Of a stretch of 64,000 nucleotides of DNA, positions 50,465 through 60,524 are shown piece after piece. The notes below the pieces were generated by a model. That model was not told the origin of the DNA, searched no databases, and saw only the letters and a program-made list of their open reading frames with translations. Source of the stretch: Glandiceps talaboti (lineage: Eukaryota; Hemichordata; Enteropneusta; Spengelidae); the NCBI RefSeq assembly GCF_964340395.1, contig NC_135558.1:16093271-16157270 (forward strand), given 5' to 3'. A program made the position numbers and the translations under genes. Position 1 is the stretch's first letter. The number at the start of each line of letters is the position of its first letter.

Positions 50465-52167
50465 AATGTAATTCAAAGCATTGTATCCCTAAAATTGCTG
50501 ATCAGAACACCATACATGCTTTCCTCTAAGTCATAACGTCAAAATCCAAGTCTTGGACTGCGAGCTCTCCAAAAAAGCTAAGTTTTGGATTGACCACCTG
50601 CTAGCTCAAGAGAAAAGTCAACTACACTATTGCCGAAATATATAGTCTGACCATAAAATGTTGGTAACACTGCAGCCTGGTGTTTAAAAAGTTTTTAAAA
50701 AAAAATTGCCTGATATGGGTGTGTACTATGGTACATTATTGGTAAATCTAATTTGACGACATACTGAAAAAAATTGCGGAGCTATAAACATATGATGTCA
50801 AGATTATATGAAGTGCGCCCTCTACGTAAAGTCCTGTCATAATAATATTGGCTTGCCCCCTGAGATTGTCTCAAAATATCATGTGCGTGTCTCGGCAAAG
50901 AGGAGCATGTCAGCAAAAAATCAAACATACTCCGCTCAAAATAAACTTTGCAAAATAGAACATCTCAGTGTAAATGTAACGATATAGCATTCTATATACC
51001 TGTATTCTAGGGCTTAATGTCAACACTTAAAGGTTAAAGGGACACAGTCTGTACAACTTGATAGATTTTGATAATTACTTTTGATTCAAATTGATGTATT
51101 CAGTCTGTTGTATAACACCTCTGACTTTGCTGAATAAAATACCATGTGATAAATCTCTATTAGCCCGTACCTCGTCATTTTTTCAGCGAAAAATTTCGCT
51201 TGTGAAGAATTTTTTGATGTTGCGAGTAGAAATTTTCATTGTATTCTTATGTAATTTCAACGATTAAAACATGTTGAATCGTGTCAAGCAACTGGTAGAA
51301 CTCTCAGAAGGAAGTTTGATAAAATACAAAAATGACAGGATGACATAATTTATTGGTAACCAAAAAATTAACAAATGACCTCTTGACTCCATTACTGAAC
51401 CTCTATGCTCATATTAATCACGGTTAATCACACCCTGGTACAGGAACAGGCTTCTAAATAAGTTCTGGAGTGTATTATTTATGTGTATTTTGTAAACTGT
51501 TTTTATCTGAAAACTGGGTACAAGTTACAGACTGTGTCACTTTAATCAGTTGAAAGAATGAAGATAAAATGACTGCTATAATATGCCATATTCTAAATGC
51601 TGTCATGACAACAATGTTTGAAAGAATGGTCTTTGAGAAAGAGCATAATCATGAGAACCACAAAAAGAATAAAATATTGGAGAAGATTCACAAGTTTTTT
51701 GTTTTTGGATATTAAGTGGGTTGAAATTATCAAAATTGAGAGATTTTCTATCAAAAACGATGAAAGCTTTTTCGAGATGTATATTGTGGATTTTGTAGCT
51801 TAGATTTGTCAATAATAAGAAAATTAATGAAAGCCCCCTCGTGCTCACTTTCTTAATGCTGATTGCACTAGGGAACCTCCCCCTCCCCTCACCCCCCCTT
51901 CCTATCACATCTTAACTTCATGACAGAACAACCAAATTTCAAAATATGGCATATTAGTGTACAAAAAAAGTTGAACATTTCATCTCTGTACTGTTGACCT
52001 ATCAGAAAGCCTGTTGTAAAATTCTTATTTCAGTTCTCTTATGTTTAAGCACTGTACTACACAATACAATGGGATGAGGTAGAATGTAAAACCAACACTG
52101 ATTGGTCACTGGAGATATATGGTGGGTAGGCTTGCCAATAGGAACATTTCTTTCAAAACTGATGATT
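50465..52167. other. no feature seen; 3' flank of the kinase gene
   Basis: Downstream of the UHMK1-like stop. The nearest canonical AATAAA on the minus strand that I found is near 51348, about 820 bases after the stop; the 3' UTR end is not determined. A 36-base stretch near 50795 (agattatatgaagtgcgccc) recurs inverted at 44235. Confidence 0.4.
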
Positions 52168-52302
52168 TTAGAAGTAGTCTGCTTTCTCAAATGCCTTGGT
52201 TGGGAAAAATGTAGTGATTATTGTTCTGCTCTTGAAGTATTTTCCCATAATGCTCCTCTGTGCCTTTTTACAATCAGCTGCTTCCTCATATTGTATATAC
52301 AC
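52168..52302 (-). CDS. UHMK1: UHMK1-like terminal exon F: second half of the UHM domain and stop
   Basis: Acceptor is a long T-rich tract ending gattcctccag; 44 codons then TAA. Begins VYIQYEEAADCKKAQ (RNP1-like strand and helix B; KIS: VFVEY....KAAQKLL), then MGKYFKSRTIITTFFPTKAF and a short tail ending ADYF. KIS ends in a similar ATFYP..AY.RGYLY tail. The UHM signature Arg-X-Phe (GRMF in vertebrate KIS) reads Lys-Tyr-Phe here. The exon lies 2.48 kb from exon E because a hAT-like transposon sits in the intron. Confidence 0.92.
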   Translation of the reverse strand: MYIQYEEAADCKKAQRSIMGKYFKSRTIITTFFPTKAFEKADYF

Positions 52303-55300
52303 CTGGAGGAATCAAAACAAACAAACAAACAACATTTAGAGATACTTTCTGTAACTGGGTTATTTTTCTTCTTCATTTTTTTTCAGCACCTCGGACTACA
52401 AATTAAAGGTAACTTATAGCTAAAATGGTGTTGCCTTGGTGTTTCACTCATGCAACATGACATTAATTCAATACACACCCTCAGACAACTTCTAATGCAA
52501 AAGAAACAATTACATAGGTGCCGTGCATAGAAGGGCTGTAGAAGTAGTCAAGTTGAAATGTTGATTATCGGTCAGAAAATAAATAATTGAAGCCATTAAA
52601 ATCTTAAAATCATCAAATCCATGTATAATGTTTTCATTAGAAGCCTGTTTTACTGCACTGTGAAAGAATAACAATGCTTATCTGCATTCAATGTGATTGG
52701 GCAAATGATCCTGCTATGTTTATTGTGTCTCTGTTATTGTTAGTCTAGAGTCGAAATATGTCTATCTTTGTGTCAAATACATAATGTCCCATGAGGGAAA
52801 AACAGGGTTCGTACACTTAAAGCAAAACAAAATTCCAGGACTTTCCAGGGGTTTTTCGTCAGTTTTCCAGGGGTATTCATATCGATTTTGCCCATTTTCC
52901 AGGGGTGTTGACACTAAAGTATATTTTTTGAATGACATCTAATTGTCTGATGTCTATATGTTACAAAACATTTTAAAGACAATCGACACTATGCAAGATG
53001 TTGGTTTCAAAACCACGTTTGCACGCTAAGATTAACGGAGAAACCTCTGTCATACCCCCTAAGTAGCAGTTTCGTCAAGCTGGTGCATTGATCGTGTAAG
53101 ATTGAGTTGCAGCATTCGTCAGTCTAATTCAGACATTACCAGAAAAATAAATTAAAAACTAAAGTTTGTCCTCATTATTGCATGGTTTGATGTTACTAGA
53201 TTTATAAGTCACCTAAAATAATTTTTTTCTTCAAAATTTAGAATAAAAACGTCATTTACGTAACGAAATTTCGAGCTATGAATAACTGAATACATTCATC
53301 GCTTGCGTCTCGATGTTTATGTACGGATGCCACGAGTTGCGGAACATCGTGATTTCTCAACTCACGACGAATGTTACTGTACCGACAACATAAAACAGTA
53401 GTTTATTCTTTTAGAACATGTAACACAAATACCCATTTATCGATGACATAAAAGTCACAACCGTACTTCCACAACCCGGAAATTCAAATTTAATGTCCTT
53501 TGCACTCTCTTCTCAAGATGGTCATTATTGTACAGAGCTTAAATATGTGTCTGTTATGTATATTTGTATTCTAAATCTGTATTGTATTTGTTTTATCTTG
53601 CAACTGCATGAAAAGCCATTTAATGGATGCACTGCCGTTTATAAATAAATAATAACAATAATAATAACTGCACTTCCCGAGGCCCTAGCCCTAGTATTGC
53701 CATGCCTGAGCTTAGTATGTCGACTCGTGTGCCGAACTTGTAACAATTTCTAATCGTGGTTGCTGATGCTTTGATACTTGCTACAATGTTACGATAATCT
53801 TGTTAGCAGACCTACTGTTACCTCCGGCCGGGACTGTTAATGCAATATCATGTCCCTGAAATGACGACTGGGAGATGGAGTAGCAATATACGCAAGATCG
53901 AAACAAACACTGCAGCGCCCCCATTCAACTATGCATAAGCACGGTCTGTGGGGCAAAGTGTCTCGTGTACCGATCGTTTGACTGTCTGGGTTTAATCGGC
54001 GTGAATTTTGATTCACCACCGTGGCAAAAGACTTTGAAAATATTTTCGCCATTTCACATTTACGAGATTCAGAACCATATGAATGGGTGGCTCGAGCAAA
54101 CATGACGATCGTCAATATTAATCGATCGATTGATCATGATCATTTTCCTGGGTTTTCCTGGGGTAGGGCGCATTTTCCAGGGTTTTCCAGGGAGGGTTTG
54201 AAATTCCAGGGTTTTCCAGGGTTTTCCAGGACCGTGCGAACTGTGGAAAAACCAAGCCTACATCATTTTAGCTGTAGATGTTGATAGAATGAAATAATTT
54301 GTGTAACATTCATGCAACCTTTTAAAGTGATTGACCGATTTATATGGATAAAGCAAGGAAAATTTTTCAGTTATAATATGCATATTTGTGTTTGTACGTC
54401 AATAAATTGCAAAAACAAAAACAAAAACAAAAAAAAACCAGTGTGAAAGAAGTTTGAGTTTGTATGTTCACGAAGTGATTTGTAAATGCAGTGGGTAAAC
54501 ACATGTAATCACTGTGTCAAACCAAATCCGTGCATGTGAATATTGCTTTCTCCTATATTTGATTGATGCCATTTCATTTTTATATAAGGGGTGGGGGTGG
54601 GGGGTGGGGGGGGGTATGTGCCTCGACTGTATACAGTTCTGAACAAGACATTGACATACAAGACAAGGTCAGTCTGATTAAATAATATAAGGTCTACACC
54701 TCAAATTATCTTTCATCATATTTATGTTGTGGCTGCAACAATGAACAATGTTGTTATTTTCCATTGTAAATGTTCGTACCTTCTCAGCACCTTTTCCTTG
54801 TTTCGGCATTACAAATTTCTTGACACTACCATACTTGTTACATTCTTCTTTAATATCTTGACACAAATCTGTAGAAATTATCGAACAGAAAAAAAATGAA
54901 AAAAATCTGTGAAATACTGTAATTTCCTGTAGTAGTCCTTCTCATTTAGTAATATTCAGCCAAGTGGTTAAATCACTTGTTTCTTACTACTGTGGCAAGG
55001 GTTTGACCCTAGTCAGAGTTTGAACCCCAGTTTGGGTTTGAGTAATTTTGCTATGCTGAATTTGACTTTACCAAACAATGCAGGTTTCCTTGGGTATTGC
55101 GATTCCTCCTGCACTAACACTGAACCCATGAGGGTCAGCCCTCACTTGACTTCTTAGGAGACAAGCACTTATATGCATAAAGAACTCATATATAATAATG
55201 TAGGTTTTTATTTAACGCTTTCCCAATCTGTGCTCAAAGCGCTTTACAATTATTACCCCTGGCATGGCACAACGGCCCTTTATACTTCCTCAACTCCCTG

Positions 55301-57170
55301 GGGAACATACAATCTATTGCAGCCTTTATAAGTGCATAGGATTAAAGCATTTACATTGCAACCTCTATCCTACCAGGTCCCCAGTTATACAGCTGGGTTG
55401 ACTGAGGCACAGTTGTGGTTCAAATCTTGCCCAAGGACTTTTAGTCACTCAGAAACAAATGGCAGCGATGGGGCTCGAACCTGCAACCTGCAGATTCCAA
55501 GCCGACCACTCTAACCATTCGCCCCATCCTGACGCCACATAAATAAAAGATTATTATTACTATAATTCCTGTGAAGCCTTTAAGCCTCTCCAACAGGTTG
55601 CTCACAATCAAGATTAATTTTCCAATTTATTGGCTCCACTGGTAGGATAATACTGTGAAAACATGGGACATGGGATTGAATCATAGGCCTTTATTTTAAA
55701 ACAAACAACTTACCTTGGTAATCACTACTGTTGTCTAACTCACTCTGGTCCACTGTGTTTAATAATCTTAGAATACAGGTTGGAAAGAGAAGGAGGTCTC
55801 CATAGCTAGGTTGAAAGGAATGTTGGAAGAAGGGATGTTGTAATGCCTCGCTGGCTGACGGCCTATTGACACCTTTACACTGTAACATACTGTAAATTGA
55901 AATAACACAAATATTGGTATCCAAATTGATATTTGTGTAGAGTTTAGAAACACATACACACACAACTGAATCAGAGGTTCTTCTAGGGGCTGTAGGACCC
56001 AAGTAGCAGTGTGTTTTTGGCGGAGGGAGGGAGAGGGGGGGGGGGTATGATTGTACTAGGGCAATGTAATAAACTTTACAGTTCCTGTACATTGATCGGG
56101 GTGCAAGCCAAGTTAATAAGCTCTCTTTCTCATGGAAAGAATATTGACATTAAGCCATGATAAACTATGTGTGTTCATGTACACTAGCTACAACCATAAC
56201 ATTTTTCTGAAACTGTTTCATTAGATAAAATGACTTAATTGTAATATCATACACCCTGAACAGTACTGAATCCCATATGGGTAAATGAATTTGTCTTAAC
56301 ACATGTACACATAAATATGAGACAATAAATTCAATCAAATTGATTTTTGGGTCCACACCCTAAAATCAGTGCAAAATCATAATTTTAACCTGTTTGTTAT
56401 ACTGTATTACTTTTTGGATAAAACTTGACTCTAATTAACATATACAGTATCTAATTATTGGTATTTTAACAATCTTCAATGAATATATCGTTGGTTTGTC
56501 TGATTGACAAAATAATACTCTTGGGCAGCTTTAATGTTGATGTCATTATTAAATTGTCTTTGGGTACTGTTAATACAGTTGATGCCATAACTAGGGATTT
56601 CCTCGCCATTTTAATATTATATATTATAAATACATGTATGTATGTATAGTAAGTTATACCATCCATGCAATCAATTATACACTATGTCTGAATACCAGGT
56701 TTGAGTTCAGGAAAAACCAAGTGATGGATAAGTACATTACGGTATGCAGCAGAAAATACCCTTACGATAAACCATCGATCTTGGAGGGGATGTACATGGA
56801 TGGACTCAGCTGTGAATGAGATCTCACCTGATTGAAAGTTTCTTTAGGTCCTGTACTATTGTGTCTCTGTTGTCTATTGATTCATCTTCATCTCTCAACT
56901 TAAACATAGATGTCAATAACAGCTCACATTTACACTTTAATGTTGTATCTATAGCCTGTGAATTGAATCACAACATTTTGTAAGAGATCTTTCTTTGAAA
57001 TCTGTGTTTGAGTGAGTGAGTGAGTGAGTGTGAGTGAATGAGTGTTTGCGTGAGTGAGTGAGTGGGTGAGTGAGTGAGTGTGAGTGAGTGAGTAAATATG
57101 TGTGTCTGTCTGTAGGGTATGTGTGTATACATGTATGCATGCATGCCTATCAGTGCATGCATGCATGTGT

Positions 57171-57262
<92 letters not shown>

Positions 57263-59814
57263 ATGCACATGTGTGTTTATTTGTTTGTTTGTTGGTATCA
57301 TGTGTTTTTGCATATATCTTGAGTCCACGATATGAGTGAGTGAATATAATTTGTTTGCTGAAGGGTATCGAATGTGTGTTTACTTGTATGTGTGTATTAA
57401 GTGTTTGTAACAATGTATTAGTATAGAGTGAGTGTATGAATTATAAAATATAGCATCAATGATAGAGACATAAGTGAGACACAAATATACAAAGAAAATA
57501 CAAAACAGTTTAGTATAGACATGTTCACCCTCCCAATTCTGTATCAATGAAATAACCCACAAACAAGAAAGCAGTATAGAGTTATACCACAATACACAGA
57601 AAATAGGTAAAACAATATTGAGGGACCTTAAGCATATACCTGACAGTGTGTACATCCAAGCTGTGGTACATCATCTTTGGAGTATAACTTTTGACCTGTA
57701 TAAAGGTAAGGTAGAATACAGCCCACTGTCCAGACATCAATGGCTGTAGTACACATACAGGTCAACGCTGACCTGTCAAACATTCCAGTACAGTTTACTA
57801 CTAATGTATTCCACCTCTTGGCCTCAGGACTCTGATAACATAGACTTTGGATTTGATGGTAACATTTCTGAAATGAGATACGTTGATGAAATATCAAAAT
57901 GGACAAAAATTTGTATAGCTGAGCGAATTATGAAAATAAACCCACTATGTACAGATGGTGGAGTCATGGTTGAATGGTTAGAGTTGCTGGCTCTGCATGA
58001 ATCTGTAGGTTGCTGGTTTATGCCTTGTTGCATTTGTTTCTGAAGAGTGAAAGTACCCAGGCAAGATTTGAACTTTGATTGTGTCCACTCAAGCCCAGTA
58101 CATTGTAAAAAATGTACCCACTCTACATGCAGACAGTTTAGTTTGGAGCCATGGTTGAGTGGTTTAAGAGTGGTTGATGATGAATCTGCTCATACTGATG
58201 CAAGCCATCATTTGTTCCAGAATGGCTAAATCCTTGGGTAAGATTTCAACTCAACTGTGCCCCCAGTAAACCCATTTGTATCATTATTGACGTGGTAGGA
58301 TAGAGTTTCCTATGTGAAGGATTTTATCCAATGTTGTATTTGCCCTATGTAATGTAATGAATTCAAAGCCATGACACCCAACCCTAGGACTGATCCGTGC
58401 GGAGTAAGTGCCAGTGTTGTGCACTCAGGGTATATTTGCATGAATGATTGGCAATGGTCTCTGTGACTATACTTTTCTGAGGGTAGTGAGTGAAAGTGCA
58501 GCGAAAAAAAATGCCAGCACTAGTGCAAATACCCCCAAAGTACCCACACTGGAACTCATATTTAGTTATGGCAAAGGGTTCTGTTATTATTAGATATGAT
58601 CATCCAAAACAGCAAATTTTGTAAAACCTACAACTGTGCATTCATGTAATTTTGTTGACATGTACATGGATTGGTCCTAAGCTCATTTACATAATGTTAT
58701 GCACATGTAATCCAACCCATTACACCGAAGTCAAGCATTTTCTGTATGTACCACAACCATTCATAGCATTCATATCAAGTGTAAAAAGTATACTGTTGCA
58801 ATACCTAATTGACCACATTAGAAAGGCCACATGCTAAGCTTGTAAATAAACCAATTGAAACAGTATACTTTTACAGTTGATATGAATGCTATACACGAGT
58901 GAAGCACATAGAGAAAGTGCTTTACTTCGGTGTTACTAGTTGTAATATGAATGCTATAAACGAGTGTAGCACACAGAGAAAGTGCATTACTTCAGTGTTA
59001 CTAGTTGTAATATGAATGCTATAAACAAGTGTAGCACACAGAGAAAGTGCACTACTTCAGTGTTACTAGTTGTAATATGAATGCTATAAACGAGTGTAGC
59101 ACATATAAAGAAAGTGCTTTACGTCAGTGATACTCATTTTGAAATATTTTCATTATTGCCCTGCAGTGAAATACTAATATTACATGTACATGCATGCATT
59201 AAAGCCAAGAATTTGCATATTACATGTATGCAATTTATTAATAATAGAAATAAAGGCTTAATTGTTTTAAAAAAAGAAAAGAAAATATTGATGGTAAGCT
59301 CAAACACCAATGCAGGTACATGTAATCATCGTTACATGTACATACTAGTATACAGTGTTTTATTTAAGGGCGGTAAGTAGGTAAAATCTACCAGGGTTCC
59401 CCACCAAAATTATGATACATTGCATGGGAAGCACTACCAGTTTTACCTCTTTCCCCCTTTCTGTTACCGGGGTTCCCAAACCTTAGCAAAAACACTGAGT
59501 ATATATCGTTTACAGCGAAGTGAGACTAATTCTTACCTTTTTAGATAGGTCTATACTAAGTCCAAAGTCAATCAGTTTGACACATCCCTCCTGTGGACAC
59601 CACATCAAGTTGGCAGGTTTGATATCGGCATGTATGATTCCTTTACTATGTACATAGTCTAGAGTTTGTAAGATATCTCTACATATCGTCTGTATTGAAT
59701 ACAGTGATAGGCCTTTATCATTGTTCTTGTAAATCAGATCCCGAAGTCCGCAGTCAAGTAACTCAAACACCAAACATGGGTAATTGTTGTGAACAAAAAA
59801 GCTATGTAAGGCCA
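52168..59814 (-). CDS. UHMK1: UHMK1/KIS-like Ser/Thr kinase with C-terminal UHM domain, 3' six exons (join of 59814-59537, 57867-57640, 56955-56828, 55889-55714, 54868-54780, 52302-52168)
   Basis: Six exons splice in frame into about 343 residues ending in a stop. Seen: catalytic loop HADIKPAN (HAD instead of HRD, as in vertebrate KIS), IDFG metal-binding motif, SPE in place of APE, the DVW of subdomain IX, an Arg-containing end of the kinase fold, then a U2AF-homology motif split over two exons. All five internal introns are GT-AG with good donors (gtaaga, gtatat, gtgaga, gtaagt, gtacga) and phases match exactly. Known for the family: KIS is a nuclear kinase that phosphorylates splicing factor SF1, stathmin and p27Kip1, and its UHM binds tryptophan-containing ULM peptides of SF1 and SF3B1. 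Vertebrate KIS is about 419 residues, so roughly the first 80-100 residues (glycine loop, ATP lysine) are missing here; I found no convincing upstream exon. Inference: an intact, expressed orthologue, since no stop or frameshift interrupts the joined frame. Confidence 0.9.
52803..54244. mobile_element. non-autonomous hAT-like DNA transposon inside the last UHMK1-like intron
   Basis: Left end reads CAGGGTTCGTAC and the reverse complement of the right end reads ACAGTTCGCACGG, an imperfect terminal inverted repeat. The element is flanked by the exact 8-bp repeat ggaaaaac (52796-52803 and 54245-54252), the target-duplication length of hAT transposons; depending on whether the shared C is counted, element ends shift by one base. 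Both ends carry repeated ttttccagg or ttccagg words as subterminal repeats (52840-52910 and 54145-54232). About 1.44 kb with no transposase-like open frame, so it must depend on a transposase elsewhere. Insertion is intronic and does not touch splice sites. Confidence 0.8.
54585..54616 (+). other. G-rich quadruplex-forming tract
   Basis: Runs of four to ten G separated by single T (ggggtgggggtggggggtgg). Lies in the intron between exons E and F of the kinase gene; C-rich on the transcribed sense strand. Confidence 0.8.
54780..54868 (-). CDS. UHMK1: UHMK1-like exon E: first half of the UHM domain
   Basis: Acceptor gataatttctacag, donor gtacga; 89 bases which with the preceding G make 30 codons. 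Sequence DLCQDIKEECNKYG is the acidic helix A of UHM domains (KIS: EDVKEECQKYG), followed by the beta2 strand VKKFVMPKQ. UHM helix A acidic residues normally contact the basic residues of a ULM ligand. Ends at phase 0 so the terminal exon must begin with a complete codon, which it does. Confidence 0.92.
54955..55200 (+). repeat. possible tRNA-derived SINE, plus orientation
   Basis: aagtggttaaatcacttg resembles a Pol III A box and agggtttgaccct a B box, about 30 bases apart. It abuts a second SINE-like repeat of opposite orientation. Lies in the kinase intron between exons D and E. Confidence 0.45.
55205..55545 (-). repeat. tRNA-derived SINE, minus orientation
   Basis: Minus strand starts with a tRNA-like head: atggttagagtggtcggctt (A-box-like) and caggttcgagccccatcg (B box GGTTCGAGCCC), followed by a body and a tail containing aaagcgctttgagcacag. 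Related heads occur at 57957, 58150 and 60198. Confidence 0.7.
55714..55889 (-). CDS. UHMK1: UHMK1-like exon D: end of the kinase domain and linker
   Basis: Acceptor tttcaatttacag, donor gtaagt (perfect). One base completes the split serine, then 58 codons and one trailing base. The segment GVNRPSASEALQHPFF holds the invariant Arg of subdomain XI and the usual kinase ending (HPFF); the following LLLFPTCILRLLNTVD matches the KIS linker between kinase and UHM, which in vertebrates reads VMLPTPVLRLLNVLD. This linker match is specific to KIS and settles the family. Confidence 0.92.
56330..56535 (+). repeat. interspersed repeat family E, copy 3, in a UHMK1-like intron
   Basis: Contains caaattgatttttgggtcca, tatctaattattggtatttt and aataatactcttgggcagct. 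Lies in the intron between exons C and D. Confidence 0.65.
56828..56955 (-). CDS. UHMK1: UHMK1-like exon C: kinase C-lobe helices
   Basis: Acceptor gattcaattcacag, donor gtgaga. Encodes 42 residues plus two bases: starts AIDTTLKCKCELLLTSMFK, passes an acidic stretch RDEDESIDNRD, ends IVQDLKKLSI. It matches the position of the variable C-lobe insert and the helix before the last kinase subdomain (KIS reads ..LRDLIKSM.. there). The two trailing bases AG plus the T that begins the next exon make a serine, so phase is consistent. A long (GT)n and (GAGT)n microsatellite lies in the intron immediately upstream. Confidence 0.85.
57005..57262. repeat. (GAGT)n and (GT)n microsatellites in a kinase intron
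   Basis: Imperfect gagt units to 57095, then about 45 gt units at 57168-57260. In the intron between exons B and C, very near the exon C acceptor. Confidence 0.95.
57640..57867 (-). CDS. UHMK1: UHMK1-like exon B: activation segment to subdomain IX
   Basis: Acceptor tctcatttcag, donor gtatat; 76 codons, phase 0 at both ends. Starts KCYHQIQSLCYQSPEA, which lines up with the KIS activation segment (KYIQ..GYRAPEA): the APE motif reads SPE and the GYR reads CYQ. It continues with TAIDVWTVGCIL, the subdomain IX helix with its invariant Asp, and TGQKLYSKDD. A second AG lies just before SPE, but using it would drop the residues that match the activation segment, so the upstream acceptor is preferred. 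The loss of Gly and Arg in GYR is a difference from the vertebrate protein. Confidence 0.9.
57957..58130 (+). repeat. tRNA-derived SINE head and body, decayed
   Basis: gtcatggttgaatggttaga and ttgctggctctgcatgaatc match the SINE head, followed by tttgtttctgaagagtgaaag and aagatttgaac. In the intron between exons A and B. Confidence 0.6.
58145..58330 (+). repeat. tRNA-derived SINE, second decayed copy
   Basis: ccatggttgagtggtttaag, then tgttccagaatggctaaatc, aagatttcaactcaactgtg and acgtggtaggatagag, in the order of the copy at 60198-60520. Confidence 0.6.
58717..58945. repeat. inverted repeat with 80-bp arms
   Basis: ttacaccgaagtcaagcatt, tagcattcatatcaa and gtatactgtt are mirrored by aacagtatacttttacagtt, gatatgaatgctata and ctttacttcggtgttact. 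The right arm is also the first unit of a 65-bp tandem repeat. Confidence 0.8.
58875..59140 (+). repeat. 65-bp minisatellite, 4 units
   Basis: Unit starts atatgaatgctataaacgag and ends gtgttactagttgta. In the intron between exons A and B. Confidence 0.92.
59537..59814 (-). CDS. UHMK1: UHMK1-like exon A: kinase hinge, catalytic loop and DFG
   Basis: Acceptor is a T/C-rich tract ending ttccag; the exon opens with two bases finishing a split codon and then encodes 92 residues to the donor gtaaga. The segment begins ALHSFFVHNNYPCLVFELLD, the beta4-beta5-hinge region of the kinase fold (vertebrate KIS has a CLLLELLD-type hinge). The catalytic loop HADIKPANLMW carries the Asp, Lys and Asn needed for catalysis, and IDFGLS supplies the Mg-binding Asp. 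The HAD in place of HRD is shared with KIS and argues for orthology rather than a generic kinase. It ends at phase 0 and joins the next exon 1,669 bases downstream. Confidence 0.92.
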
Positions 59815-60159
59815 CTGGAAGGGGAAAAAAAATATAAATGAAAATTGTGAAATTAGTAGTTGTTTTGTGTTTAAGTTTAAGTTTAAGTTTATTTATTTTC
59901 TAAAGCGCTTTTTCTATTTAAAATATTCAAAAGCGCTGCACATAAAATACAAAAACATAAATAAGGTGAATGCTACAAAAACAAGTATACCGTTAAGACC
60001 CTTAAAATGTCAAATGTTAAAAGGATAGTGAATGGTCATTAAAATTATAGACTGAGACTTGTTATAACAGCCTTAAAAAAGTCAAATATTAAAACGAACG
60101 TAAATGACCACTAAAATAATATAAATTTTGTACTCTGAGTCAAATAACCAAATCACAAT

Positions 60160-60520
60160 TTGTTGGTCTGAGCTTTGCTACAGCCGTTTTGTGTGAAGTC
60201 ATGATGATTGAATGGTTAGAGTGGCTGGCTTGTAATCTGTACATTGCTGGTTGTGGAGTCATGATGGTTGAATGGTTAGAGTGGCTGGCTTGTAATCTGT
60301 ACATTGCTGGTTGTGGAGTCATGGTGGTTGAATGGCTAGAGTGGCTGACTTGCAATGTACAAAGTTGTTGGTCTGAGCTTTGCTACAGCTATTTGTTTCT
60401 GAATGGCTAAAATTCTTGGGACAAGATTTGAACCAAGCTTGCAGTGCTGCACCCAAGTCAACCTAGCTGTAGAATTGGGATCTGGTAGGATAGAGATTGA
60501 AATGGGCTATTAAGGCAATG
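60160..60520 (+). repeat. SINE with its tRNA-like head in three tandem copies
   Basis: A 60-bp unit (gtcatgatggttgaatggtt, agagtggctggcttgtaatc) occurs three times from 60198 to about 60375, followed by one body (tgaatggctaaaattcttgg, ggtaggatagag). The period is a multiple of three, so both strands show false open frames. Confidence 0.75.
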
Positions 60521-60524
60521 GGTT

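Noticed and set aside
55332-55514. 60-codon plus-strand frame
   Set aside because: It runs antisense through a tRNA-derived SINE.
55475-55535. A/B-box sequence as a real tRNA gene on the minus strand
   Set aside because: It has no foldable acceptor stem and continues into a SINE body shared with other copies.
57829-57831. Exon B starting at the inner AG just before SPE
   Set aside because: The upstream acceptor at 57868 retains the residues aligned to the KIS activation segment and keeps phase 0.
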